A program made the translations under genes and the position numbers. 64,000 bases of DNA. Origin: Inia geoffrensis (Eukaryota > Chordata > Mammalia > Artiodactyla > Iniidae). Location: positions 37,487,496-37,551,495 of the forward strand of contig CM070900.1 of assembly GCA_036417435.1 (NCBI GenBank), given 5' to 3'. Of this stretch, positions 52,571-64,000 are shown in pieces; the first letter of the stretch is position 1, and the number at the start of each line of letters is the position of its first letter. Under the pieces are notes generated by a model, which saw only the letters and a list, made by a program, of their open reading frames with translations, searched no databases and was not told the DNA's origin.

Positions 52571-54250
52571 AGCGGGGTTGCCGAATCTCGTGGTACCTGC
52601 AGTTTTTAGGTTAGTAAGGAACTTGCCTAATGATCTTCACTCCCGTTCTTACCAGTTTACAATCCCAGCAACAGCAACTCTAGGCTTCTCTTTTTTGCAT
52701 GCGCTCTTGAGCACTTACGCTTTTAGGGTTTGTGAGGACTGCAGCCAGGTAACACCTCCTCTGCCTTTCTTTGCACTCTCTGATCATGACAGATCCTGAG
52801 CATCTTTTCATTGGAACGTGCTGTTTTATAAGAGCCGGCTGAGTAGCACTGAGGTCTTGAAACGTTTCTGCCTGAGAGTCGGGCCTGATTTGAATTCATT
52901 TCAGCTTACCTAGCCCGGCATATTTCTTGAGGACAGGGTTGTGTCTGCAAAGCCGCAGGCCGTAGTCCTTGTGAATGACAGGTGCCCTTCAGCAGGGTTT
53001 ATATAGTCGTTACGGCGCTGTGCCGCAAGGCGGCCGCACTACTCCGTGTCGTCTCTGGCAACTTGGGGAGACAAAGCCTTAGCGAGAGTCCTGGTGTTGG
53101 ACTGGAAATGGGGAGTCGAACGTGGCTGAACGGACACCCCTGGGCTTCTGTATCCTCACCTCCTGCCGCTCAACCTGCACTGCCCCACCCCTCGCATATC
53201 GCAAGACTTGCAAGTGCGCCATTCGATGGGTGCTGTGGTTCGCAGTTGGGGCGACTCTAATGAAGTGGGCTGCAGGTGGGAACCTGCCTAGCAGGAGCTG
53301 TGGAGATCCGCTTTCTTTACAGCTCTTCCCTCTCAGCTGTTCCACCCTCATTTGGGCACACCAGGCTTTGCTTACCTATAGGAGGTCCATATTGGATCGG
53401 GTGATTGTGGTACCAGGAATGGTAGAATGGGCAGTATAGATGTCCGAGGGGCCCCTGGTCAGGTGGAACGTTCTCCTCACTTGCTGCCTCAGCAGCAGCA
53501 GACTCCAGCCAAGGGACACAGGCCTGTTGAGGCTCCAGGGGTGTGGCAGCAGCCGCCATAACAGAGGCGTGAGGTAACAGATGAGGCATTTCTTAACCCC
53601 TTACTTGCCTTCCCATTGAACATCCCTTTTCCCTTTCAGCATAGAGTATATACAATGTTGTGCATGTTTGCGGTCTGCAGCCGCTTGATGCAATTATAAA
53701 CTTAGCTGTTCCTGTAGGATTTCGGATTCTTTGCCCTGTTGGTTTATGGAGGAATGTTTTGTAGCCTTCCCTGTGCTTTTGGGTGGGTCATCGTTGATGA
53801 GCACTTTTTGATTACGTTCATGTGTTCCTGTGAATCCAAGCCTCCTGCTTTACCCTTCCCCGGTCTCCAGTTTCCCCCTCTGGGAACTCCTCGCTTCTTT
53901 CTTCTCTGCGTAAACCTGTGTTTCCTTTCTATACCGCTTCCTTTGTATCCGTATTGATACTGAAGCTATAACTGATATCCTGGGATGTGTATCTTGCTGC
54001 CTCTAATTTACCAGAATGAGTGAGATCGTCTATTGCTCCACCCATCCTGCTGCAAATAGTATAAGTTCCTTTTGTTCTGTGGATGAGTGGTGGTCCAGGG
54101 AGTGTAGGTAGCAGAATATATTTATCCATTCACCCCTCGCTCCACATTTGTTTCGTTTGTGTGTCTTGGCTGTGGTAAAGGGGACCGCAACCACGCTTGG
54201 GGTGCAAGTGCTTCATTCCAATGGTGTCAGTCTCTGGTTATAGGACCTGC
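52571..54250 (+). repeat. Satellite monomer 7 (B)
   Basis: 1680 bp. Pairs with monomer 6 by the CGCTGTGCCGC variant. Confidence 0.85.
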
Positions 54251-55931
54251 AGCGGGGTTGCCGAATCTCGTGGTACCTGCAGTTTTTAGGTTAGTAAGGA
54301 ACTTGCCTAATGATCTTCTTTCCCGGCTCTTACCAGTGTACAATCCCAGCAACAGCAATTCTAGGCTTCTCTGTTTTGCATGCGCTCTTGAGCACTTACG
54401 CTTTTAGGGTTTGTGAAGACTGCAGCCTGGGAACACCTCGTCTGCCTTTCTTTGCAGTCTCTAATCATGACAGATCCTGCACGCCTTTTCATTTGAATGT
54501 GCTGTTTTCTAAGAGGCGGGTGAGTAGCACTGAGGTCTTGAAAGGGTTCTGCCTGAGAGTCGGGCCTGATTTGAATTCATTTCAGCTTACCTAGCCCGGC
54601 ATATTTCTTGAGGGCAGGGTTGTGCCTGCAAAGCCGCAGGCCATAGGCCTTGTGAATGATAGTTGCCCTTCAGCACGGTTTATATAGTTGTTACGGCAGT
54701 GTGCCACAAGGCGGCAGCACTACTCCGTGTCGTCTCTGGTAACTTGGGGAAACAAAGCGTTAGCGGGAGTCCTGGCGTTGGACTGGAAATGGGGGGTCGA
54801 AGCTGGCTAAACACACACCCGTGGGCTTGTGTATGCTCACCTCTTGCCCCTCAACATGCACTGCCCCACCCCAGGCATATAGCAAGCCGTGCAACTGAGC
54901 TACTCATGGGGTGCTGTGGTTCGCAGGTGGGGCGACGCTTATGAAGTGGGCTGCAGGTGGGAAGCTGCCTAGCCGGAGCTGTGGAGATCCGCTTTCTTTA
55001 CAGCTCTTCCCTCTCAGCTGTTCTACCCTCATTTGAGCAAACCAGTCTTTGCTTACCTAAAAGAGGGCCATGTTGTGTTGGGAGATTGTGGTACCAGGAA
55101 GGGTAGAATGGGCGGTAGATGTCCGAGGGGCCCCTGGGCAGGTGGCACGTCCTCCTCACTTGCTGCCTCAGCAGCAGCATACTCCAGCCATGGCACGGAC
55201 ACAGGTCTGCTGAGGCTCCAACGGTGTGGCGACAGCCGACGTCACAGAGCCCTGAGGTAAGAGATGAGGCATTTCTTAACCCCTTACTTGCCTTGTCATT
55301 GAACATCCCTTTTCCCTTTCAGCATAGTGTATATACAATATTGTGCGTGTTTGACTTCTGCAGCGACTTGATGCAATTCTAAACTTAGCTGTACCTGTAG
55401 GATTTCGGATTCTTTGCCCTGTTGGTTTATGGAGGAATGTTTTGTAGCCTTCCCTGTGCTTTTGGGTGGGTCATCATTGATGAGCACTCTTTGATTACGT
55501 TCACGTGTTCCTGTGAATCCAAACCTCCTGCTTTACCCTTCCCCGGTCTCCAGTTTCCCTCTGGGAACTCCTCGATTCTTTCTTCTCTGCGTAAACCTGT
55601 GTTTCCTTTATATACCGCTTCCTTGGTATCCATATTGAGACTGCAGCTATAAGGGATATAATGAGATGTGTATCTTGCTGCCTCTAATTTACCATAATGA
55701 GTGAGATCGTCTATTGCTCCACCCATGCTGCTGCAAATAGTATAAGTTCCTTTTGTTCTGTGGATGAGTGGTGGTCCAGGGAGTGTAGGTAGCAGAATAT
55801 ATTTATCCTTTCACCCCTCGCTCCACATTTGTTTCGTTTCTCTGTCTTGGCTGTGGTAAAGGGTACCGCAACCACCCTTGGGGTGCAAGTGCTTCATTCC
55901 AATGGTGTCAGTCTCTGGTTACAGGACCTGC
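54251..55931 (+). repeat. Satellite monomer 8 (A, first unit of an A-B dimer)
   Basis: 1681 bp. A markers throughout. The second half (TCCCTCTGGGAACTCCTCGA, ATAATGAGATGTGTATC) matches monomers 4 and 10. Confidence 0.88.
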
Positions 55932-57611
55932 AGCGGGGTTGCCGAATCTCGTGGTACCTGCAGTTTTTAGGTTAGTAAGGAACTTGCCTAATGATCTTCA
56001 CTCCCGTTCTTACCAGTTTACAATCCCAGCAACAGCAATTCTAGGCTTCTCTTTTTTGCATGCGCTCTTGAGCACTTACGCTTTTAGGGTTTGTGAGGAC
56101 TGCAGCCAGGGAACACCTCCTCTGCCTTTCTTTGCACTCTCTGATCATGACAGATCCTGAGCATCTTTTCATTGGAACGTGCTGTTTTATAAGAGCCGGC
56201 TGAGTAGCACTGAGGTCTTGAAACGTTTCTGCCTGAGAGTCGGGCCTGATTTGAATTCATTTCAGCTTACCTAGCCCGGCATATTTCTTGAGGACAGGGT
56301 TGTGTCTGCAAAGCCGCAGGCCGTAGTCCTTGTGAATGACAGGTGCCCTTCAGCAGGGTTTATATAGTCGTTACGACAGTGTGCCACAAGGCGGCCGCAC
56401 TACTCCGTGTCGTCTCTGGTAACTTGGGGAGACAAAGCCTTAGCGAGAGTCCTGGTGTTGGACTGGAAATGGGGAGTCGAACGTGGCTGAACGGACACCC
56501 CTGGGCTTCTGTATCCTCACCTCCTGCCGCTCAACCTGCACTGCCCCACCCCTCGCATATCGCAAGACTTGCAAGTGCGCCATTCGATGGGTGCTGTGGT
56601 TCGCAGTTGGGGCGACTCTAATGAAGTGGGCTGCAGGTGGGAACCTGCCTAGCAGGAGCTGTGGAGATCCGGTTTCTTTACAGCTCTTGCCTCTCAGCTG
56701 TTCCACCCTCATTTGGGCACGCCAGGCTTTGCTTACCTATAGGAGGTCCATATTGGATCGGGGGATTGTGGTACCAGGAATGGTAGAATGGGCAGTATAG
56801 ATGTCCGAGGGGCCCCTGGTCAGGTGGAACGTTCTCCTCACTTGCTGCCTCAGCAGCAGCAGACTCCAGCCAAGGGACACAGGCCTGTTGAGGCTCCAGG
56901 GGTGTGGCAGCAGCCGCCCTAACAGAGGCGTGAGGTAACAGATGAGGCATTTCTTAACCCCTTACTTGCCTTGTCATTGAACATCCCTTTTCCCTTTCAG
57001 CATAGAGTATATACAATGTTGTGCGTGTTTGCGTTCTGCAGCCGCTTGATGCAATTATAAACTTAGCTGTACCTGTAGGATTTCGGATTCTTTGCCCTGT
57101 TGGTTTATGGAGGAATGTTTTGTAGCCTTCCCTGTGCTTTCGGGTAGGTCATCGTTTATGAGCACTTTTTGATTACGTTCATGTGTTCCTGTGAATCCAA
57201 GCCTCCTGCTTTAGCCTTCCCCGGTCTCCAGTTTCCCCCTCTGGGAGCTCCTCGCATCTTTCTTCTCTGTGTAAACCTGTGTTGCCTTTTTATACCGCTT
57301 CCTTTGTATCCATATTGAGACTGCACCTATAAGGGATATCCTGGGATGTGTGTCTCGCTGCCCCTAATTTACCATAATGAGTGAGATCGTCTATTGCTCC
57401 ACCCATGCTGCTGCAAATAGTATAAGTTCCTTTTGTTCTGTGGATGAGTGGTGGTCCAGGGAGTGTAGGTAGCAGAATATATTTATCCATTGACCCCTCG
57501 CTCCACATTTGTTTCGTTTGTGTGTCTTGGCTGTGGTAAAGGGGACCGCAACCACGCTTGGGGTGCAAGTGCTTCATTCCAATGGTGTCAGTCTCTGGTT
57601 ATAGGACCTGC
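55932..57611 (+). repeat. Satellite monomer 9 (B, second unit of an A-B dimer)
   Basis: 1680 bp. Private variants GTTACGACAGTGTGCC and CAGCTCTTGCCTCTCAGC are shared only with monomer 11. Confidence 0.88.
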
Positions 57612-59292
57612 AGCGGGGTTGCCGAATCTCGTGGTACCTGCAGTTTTTAGGTTAGTAAGGAACTTGCCTAATGATCTTCTTTCCCGGCTCTTACCAGTGT
57701 ACAATCCCAGCAACAGCAATTCTAGGCTTCTCTGTTTTGCATGCGCTCTTGAGCACTTACGCTTTTACGGTTTGTGAAGACTGCAGCCTGGGAACACCTC
57801 GTCTGCCTTTCTTTGCAGTCTCTAATCATGACAGATCCTGCACGCCTTTTCATTTGAACGTGCTGTTTTCTAAGAGGCGGGTGAGTAGCACTGAGGTCTT
57901 GAAAGGGTTCTGCCTGAGAGTCGGGCCTGATTTGAATTCATTTCAGCTTACCTAGCCCGGCATATTTCTTTAGGGCAGGGTTGTGCCTGCAAAGCTGCAA
58001 GCCATAGGCCTTGTGAATGATAGTTGCCCTTCAGCACGGTTTATATAGTTGTTACGGCAGTGTGCCACAAGGCGGCAGCACTACTCCGTGTCGTCTCTGG
58101 TAACTTGGGGAAACAAAGCGTTAGCGGGAGTCCTGGCGTTGGACTGGAAATGGGGGGTCGAAGGTGGCTAAACACACACCCGTGGGCTTGTGTATCCTCA
58201 CCTCTTGCCCCTCAACATGCACTGCCCCACCCCAGGCATATAGCAAGCCGTGCAACTGAGCTACTCATGGGGTGCTGTGGTTCGCAGGTGGGGCGACGCT
58301 TATGAAGTGGGCTGGAGGTGGGAACCTGCCTAGCCGGAGCTGTGGAGATCCGCTTTCTTTACAGCTCTTCCCTCTCAGCTGTTCCACCCTCATTTGAGCA
58401 AACCAGTCTTTGCTTACCTAAAAGAGGGCCATGTTGTGTTGGGAGATTGTGGTACCAGGAAGGGTAGAATGGGCTGTAGATGTCCGAGGGGCCCCTGGAC
58501 AGGTGGCACGTCCTCCTCACTTGCTGCCTCAGCAGCAGCATACTCCACCCATGGCAGGGACACAGGTCTGCTGAGGCTCCAAGGGTGTGGCAACAGCCGA
58601 CGTCACAGAGCCCTGAGGTAAGAGATGAGGCATTTCTTAACCCCTTACTTGCCTTGTCATTGAACATCCCTTTTCCCTTTCAGCATAGTGTATATACAAT
58701 ATTGTGCATGTTTGACTTCTGCAGCGACTTGATGCAATTCTAAACTTAGCTGTACCTGTAGGATTTCGGATTCTTTGCCCTGTTGGTTTATGGAGGAATG
58801 TTTTGTAGCCTTCCCTGTGCTTTTGGGTGGGTCATCGTTGATGAGCACTCTTTGATTACGTTCACGTGTTCCTGTGAATCCAAACCTCCTGCTTTACCCT
58901 TGCCCGGTCTCCAGTTTCCCTCTGGGAACTCCTCGATTCTTTCTTCTCTGCGTAAACCTGTGTTTCCTTTATATACCGCTTCCTTGGTATCCATATTGAG
59001 ACTGCAGCTATAAGGGATATAATGAGATGTGTATCTTGCTGCCTCTAATTTACCATAATGAGTGAGATCGTCTATTGCTCCACCCATGCTGCTGCAAATA
59101 GTATAAGTTCCTTTTGTTCTGTGGATGAGTGGTGGTCCAGGGAGTGTAGGTAGCAGAATATATTTATCCTTTCACCCCTCGCTCCACATTTGTTTCGTTT
59201 CTCTGTCTTGGCTGTGGTAAAGGGTACCGCAACCACCCTTGGGGTGCAAGTGCTTCATTCCAATGGTGTCAGTCTCTGGTTACAGGACCTGC
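57612..59292 (+). repeat. Satellite monomer 10 (A, first unit of an A-B dimer)
   Basis: 1681 bp. Near-identical to monomer 8. Confidence 0.88.
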
Positions 59293-60970
59293 AGCGGGGT
59301 TGCCGAATCTCGTGGTACCTGCCGTTTTTAGGTTAGTAAGGAACTTGCCTAATGATCTTCACTCCCGTTCTTACCAGTTTACAATCCCAGCAACAGCAAT
59401 TCTAGGCTTCTCTTTTTTGCATGCGCTCTTGAGCACTTACGCTTTTAGGGTTTGTGAGGACTGCAGCCAGGGAACACCTCCTCTGCCTTTCTTTGCACTC
59501 TCTGATCATGACAGATCCTGAGCATCTTTTCATTGGAACGTGCTGTTTTATAAGAGCCGGCTGAGTAGCACTGAGGTCTTGAAACGTTTCTGCCTGAGAG
59601 TCGGGCCTGATTTGAATTCATTTCAGCTTACCTAGCCCGGCATATTTCTTGAGGACAGGGTTGTGTCTGCAAAGCCGCAGGCCGTAGTCCTTGTGAATGA
59701 CAGGTGCCCTTCAGCAGGGTTTATATAGTCGTTACGACAGTGTGCCACAAGGCGGCCGCACTACTCCGTGTCGTCTCTGGTAACTTGGGGAGACAAAGCC
59801 TTAGCGAGAGTCCTGGTGTTGGACTGGAAATGGGGAGTCGAACGTGGCTGAACGGACACCCCTGGGCTTCTGTATCCTCACCTCCTGCCGCTCAACCTGC
59901 ACTGCCCCACCCCTCGCATATCGCAAGACTTGCAAGTGCGCCATTCGATGGGTGCTGTGGTTCGCAGTTGGGGCGACTCTAATGAAGTGGGCTGCAGGTG
60001 GGAACCTGCCTAGCAGGAGCTGTGGAGATCCGGTTTCTTTACAGCTCTTGCCTCTCAGCTGTTCCACCCTCATTTGGGCACGCCAGGCTTTGCTTACCTA
60101 TAGGAGGTCCATATTGGATCGGGGGATTGTGGTACCAGGAATGGTAGAATGGGCAGTATAGATGTCCGAGGGGCCCCTGGTCAGGTGGAACGTTCTCCTC
60201 ACTTGCTGCCTCAGCAGCAGCAGACTCCAGCCAAGGGACACAGGCCTGTTGAGGCTCCAGGGGTGTGGCAGCAGCCGCCCTAACAGAGGCGTGAGGTAAC
60301 AGATGAGGCATTTCTTAACCCCTTACTTGCCTTGTCATTGAACATCCCTTTTCCTTTTCAGCATAGAGTATATACAATGTTGTGCGTGTTTGCGTTCTGC
60401 AGCCGCTTGATGCAATTATAAACTTAGCTGTACCTGTAGGATTTCGGATTCTTTGCCCTGTTGGTTTATGGAGAAATGTTTTGTAGCCTTCCCTGTGCTT
60501 TCGGGTAGGTCATCGTTTATGAGCACTTTTTGATTACGTTCACGTGTTCCTGTGAATCCAAACCTCCTGCTTTACCCTTCCCCGGTCTCCAGTTTCCCTC
60601 TGGGAACTCCTCGATTCTTTCTTCTCTGCGTAAACCTGTGTTTCCTTTATATACCGCTTCCTTTGTATCCATATTGAGACTGCACCTATAAGGGATATAA
60701 TGAAATGTGTATCTTGCTGCCTCTAATTTACCATAATGAGTGAGATCGTCTATTGCTCCACCCATGCTGCTGCAAATAGTATAAGTTCCTTTTGTTCTGT
60801 GGATGAGTGGTGGTCCAGGGAGTGTAGGTAGCAGAATATATTTATCCTTTCACCCCTCGCTCCACATTTGTTTCGTTTCTCTGTCTTGGCTGTGGTAAAG
60901 GGTACCGCAACCACCCTTGGGGTGCAAGTGCTTCATTCCAATGGTGTCAGTCTCTGGTTACAGGACCTGC
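59293..60970 (+). repeat. Satellite monomer 11 (B, second unit of an A-B dimer)
   Basis: 1678 bp. Near-identical to monomer 9, including its private variants. Carries TTCCTTTTCAGCATAG, which is seen again after the assembly gap. Confidence 0.88.
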
Positions 60971-62651
60971 AGCGGGGTTGCCGAATCTCGTGGTACCTGC
61001 AGTTTTTAGGTTAGTAAGGAACTTGCCTAATGATCTTCTTTCCCGACTCTTACCAGATTACAATCCCAGCAACAGCAATTCGAGGCTTCTCTTTTTTGCA
61101 TGTGGTCTTGAGCACTTACGCTTTTAGGGTTTGTGAGAACTGCAGCCAGGGAACACCTCGTCTGCCTTTCTTTGCACTCTCTGATCATGACAGATCCTGA
61201 GCATCTTTTCATTGGAACGTGCTGTTTTATAAGAGCCGGCTGAGTAGCACTGAGGTCTTGAAAGGGTTCTGCCTGAGAGTCGGGCCTGATTTCAATTCAT
61301 TTCTTCTTACCTAGCCTGGCATATTTTTTGAGGACAGGGTTGTGTCTGCTAAGCCGCAGGCCGCGGGCATTGTGAATGATAGGTGCCCTTCAGCAGGGTT
61401 TATATAGTCGTTACGGCAGTGTGCCACAAGGCGGCCGCACTACTCCGTGTCGTCTCTGGTAACTTGGGGAGACAAAGCCTTAGCGAGATTCCTGGTGTTG
61501 GACTGGAAATGGGGGGTCGAACGTGGCTGAACGGACACCCCTGGGCTTCTGTATCCTCACCTCCTGCCGCTCAACCTGCACTGCCCCACCCCACGCATAT
61601 CGCAAGACTTGCAAGTTGGCTACTCCGAGGGGGCTGTGGTTCGCAGTTGGGGCGACTCTAATGAAGTGGGCTGCAGGTGGGAACCTGCCTAGCAGGAGCT
61701 GTGGAGATCCGGTTTCTTTACAGCTCTTCCCTCTCAGCTGTTCCACCCTCATTTGGGCACGCCAGGCTTTGCTTACCTATAGGAGGTCCATATTGGATCG
61801 GGTGATTGTGGTACCAGGAATGGTAGAATGGGCAGTATAGATGTCCGAGGGGCCCCTGGTCAGGTGGAACGTTCTCCTCACTTGCTGCCTCAGCAGCAGC
61901 AGACTCCAGCCAAGGGTCACAGGCCTGTTGAGGCTCCAGGGGTGTGGCAGCAGCCACCGTAACAGAGGCGTGAGGTAACAGATGAGGCATTTCTTAACCC
62001 CTTACTTGCCTTGTCATTGAACATCCCTTTTCCCTTTCAGCATAGAGTATATACAATGTTGTGCGTGTTTGCGGTCTGCAGCCGCTTGATGCAATTATAA
62101 ACTTAGCTGTACCTGTAGGATTTCGGATTCTTTGCCCTGTTGGTTTATGGAGGAATGTTTTGTAGCCTTCCCTGTGCTTTCGGGTGGGTCATCGTTGATT
62201 AGCACTTTTTGATTACGTTCATGTGTTCCTGTGAATCCAAGCCTCCTGCTTTACCCTTCCCCGGTCTCCAGTTTCCCCCTCTGGGAGCTCCTCGCATCTT
62301 TCTTCTCTGCGTAAACCTGTGTTGCCTTTTTATACCGCTTCCTTTGTATCCATATTGAGACTGCACCTATAAGGGATATCCTGGGATGTGTGTCTCGCTG
62401 CCCCTAATTTACCATAATGAGTGAGATCGTCTATTGCTCCACCCATGCTGCTGCAAATAGTCTAAGTTCCTTTTGTTCTGTGGATGAGTGGTGGTCCAGG
62501 GAGTGTAGGTAGCAGAATATATTTATCCATTCACCCCTCGCTCCACATTTGTTTCGTTTGTGTGTCTTGGCTGTGGTAAAGGGGACCGCAACCACGCTTG
62601 GGGTGCAAGTGCTTCATTCCAATGGTGTCAGTCTCTGGTTATAGGACCTGC
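60971..62651 (+). repeat. Satellite monomer 12 (mosaic of monomer-2-like, B and A segments)
   Basis: 1681 bp. Begins with CCCGACTCTTACCAGATTAC and AATTCGAGG as in monomer 2. It then has the A-type CTTGAAAGGGTTCTGCC, then B-type text. The EcoRI site is lost (TTTCAATTCATTTCTTC). Confidence 0.85.
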
Positions 62652-64000
62652 AGCAGGGTTGCCGAATCTCGTGGTACCTGCAGTTTTTAGTTTAGTAAGG
62701 AACTTGCCTAATGATCTTCTTTCCCGGCTCTTACCAGTGTACAATCCCAGCAACAGCAATTCTAGGCTTCTCTGTTTTGCATGGGCTCTTCAGCACTTAC
62801 GCTTTTAGGGTTTGTGAAGACTGCAGCCTGGGAACACCTCGTCTGCCTTTCTGTGCAGTCTCTAATCATGACAGACCCTGCACGCCTTTTCATTTGAATG
62901 TGCTGTTTTCTAAGAGGCGGGTGAGTAGCACTGAGGTCTTGAAAGGGTTCTGCCTGAGAGTCGGGCCTGATTTGAATTCATTTCAGCTTACCTAGCCCGG
63001 CATATTTCTTGAGGGCAGGGTTGTGCCTGCAAAGCCGCAGGCCATAGGCCTTGTGAATGATAGTTGCCCTTCAGCACGGTTTATATACTTGTTATGGCAG
63101 TGTGCCACAAGGCGGCAGCACTACTCCGTGTCGTCTCTGGTAACTTGGGGAAACACAGCGTCAGCGGGAGTCCTGGCGTTGGACTGGAAATGGGGGGTCG
63201 AAGGTGGCTAAACACACACCCCTGGGCTTGTGTATCCTCACCTCTTGCCCCTCAACATGCACTGCCCCACCCCAGGCATATAGCAAGCCGTGCAACTGAG
63301 CTACTCATGGGGTGCTGTGGTTCGCAGGTGGGGCGACGCTTATGAAGTGGGCTGGAGGTGGGAACCTGCCTAGCCGGAGCTGTGGAGATCCGCTTTCTTT
63401 ACAGCTCTTCCCTCTCAGCTGTTCCACCCTCATTTGAGCAAACCAGTCTTTGCTTACCTAAAAGAGGGCCATGTTGTGTTGGGAGATTGTGGTACCAGGA
63501 AGGGTAGAATGGGCTGTAGATGTCCGAGGGGCCCCTGGGCAGGTGGCACGTCCTCCTCACTTGCTGCCTCAGCAGCAGNNNNNNNNNNNNNNNNNNNNNN
63601 NNNNNNNNNNNNNNNNNNNNNNNNNNNNNNNNNNNNNNNNNNNNNNNNNNNNNNNNNNNNNNNNNNNNNNNNNNNNNNNNNNNNNNNNNNNNNNNNNNNN
63701 NNNNNNNNNNNNNNNNNNNNNNNNNNNNNNNNNNNNNNNNNNNNNNNNNNNNNNNNNNNNNNNNNNNNNNNNNNNNNNTAGATGTCCGAGGGGCCCCTGG
63801 TCAGGTGGAACGTTCTCCTCACTTGCTGCCTCAGCAGCAGCAGACTCCAGCCAAGGGACACAGGCCTGTTGAGGCTCCAGGGGTGTGGCAGCAGCCGCCC
63901 TAACAGAGGCGTGAGGTAACAGATGAGGCATTTCTTAACCCCTTACTTGCCTTGTCATTGAACATCCCTTTTCCTTTTCAGCATAGAGTATATACAATGT
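62652..64000 (+). repeat. Satellite monomer 13 (A, then gap, then B-type; runs off window)
   Basis: Left of the gap it is A-type (ends 63578). Right of it (63779-64000) the sequence is B-type and resembles monomer 11. The sequence is therefore a join of two different monomers. Confidence 0.85.
63579..63778. other. Assembly gap (200 N)
   Basis: Exactly 200 undetermined bases, the style of a placeholder. Flanking phases show the true missing length is not 200 bp (see findings). Confidence 0.99.

Larger units (their letters stand above)
42489..64000 (+). repeat. L1-derived macrosatellite array, about 1.68-kb monomers (probable common cetacean satellite)
   Basis: Head-to-tail units, counted from AGCGGGGTTGCCGAATCTCG, start at 42489, 44172, 45853, 47531, 49212, 50892, 52571, 54251, 55932, 57612, 59293, 60971 and 62652. 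Lengths are 1678-1683 bp. More than half the unit aligns in order with the complement of an L1 3' region (see findings). A GC-rich block of about 600 bp does not. Two subtypes occur. A has GGGGGTCGAAGGTGGCTAAA and B has GGGGAGTCGAACGTGGCTGA. An EcoRI site (GAATTC, 44494 in the second unit) recurs in most monomers. Short open frames recur on both strands, but overlap each other and break between subtypes, so no gene is called. I recall the common cetacean satellite as about 1.6-1.75 kb and L1-derived. The assignment rests on that recollection plus the alignment. Confidence 0.92.

Noticed and set aside
56159..56185. CENP-B-box-like word TTTCATTGGAACGTGCTG in the monomers
   Set aside because: The essential TTCG and CGGG parts of the CENP-B box are not present. 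The same word is explained by the L1 segment GAGCATCTTTTCATGTG.
42840..63345. Recurring 60-142 codon open frames in each satellite monomer on both strands
   Set aside because: They overlap one another on opposite strands, differ or break between A and B subtypes, and are conserved only as far as the whole monomer is. Recent homogenisation explains them without coding selection.
63434..63931. Open frames that run through the N gap
   Set aside because: They depend on unknown bases and on joining two different monomers.
42489..64000. CRISPR-like or bacterial repeat array
   Set aside because: Unit length of 1.68 kb, L1 homology and mammalian context exclude it.

Overview
The window is mammalian nuclear DNA: spliced-gene remnants, MIR, L2 and L1 debris, and several tRNA-derived SINEs of the CHR family. 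The young SINE type (5755-5956, 8097-8305, 20511-20708), with B-box and 3' body typical of whale and dolphin CHR elements, points to a cetacean, probably a toothed whale. The tandem array on the right agrees with this. No gene in the window looks intact, and there are no bacterial or viral features.

Layout. 1-13.7 kb: intergenic DNA with a CpG island (about 690-1360), SINEs, MIRs and a long minus-strand L1 (about 7.42-10.1 kb) split by a young SINE. 13.8-26.45 kb: a broken plus-strand copy of an LRRC37-family gene (leucine-rich repeat, single-pass membrane protein, LRRC37A/B type). A GC-box promoter-like region is followed by the 5' part of exon 1, one cysteine-rich exon, the large C-terminal extracellular exon, the intact transmembrane exon and two C-terminal cytoplasmic exons. 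It lacks the Pro/Glu-rich repeats and the LRR exons. 26.45-40.1 kb: exactly those missing parts follow, fused straight onto the last cytoplasmic exon: the 4.4 kb Pro/Glu repeat exon, an LRRNT-like segment, then two 72-bp-type LRR exons. So the window holds each recognised LRRC37 block once, but with the blocks swapped. Stops and frameshifts are frequent, so this is a pseudogene locus.

42.49-64 kb: a head-to-tail tandem array of a unit of about 1,680 bp. It has twelve full monomers and a thirteenth that runs off the window and contains a 200-N assembly gap. By direct comparison with the L1 at 7.4-8.5 kb in the same window, over half of each monomer is a very diverged L1 3' segment in the same antisense orientation, with landmarks in the same order and spacing. 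From memory, the common cetacean satellite is about 1.6-1.75 kb and has been described as L1-derived. This array is most likely that satellite or a close relative. Monomers fall into two subtypes, A and B, partly arranged as A-B dimers of about 3.36 kb.

I found no new functional system. The points most worth a second look are the swapped LRRC37 blocks, the L1 origin and dimeric structure of the array, and the assembly gap, whose flanks cannot be 200 bp apart.
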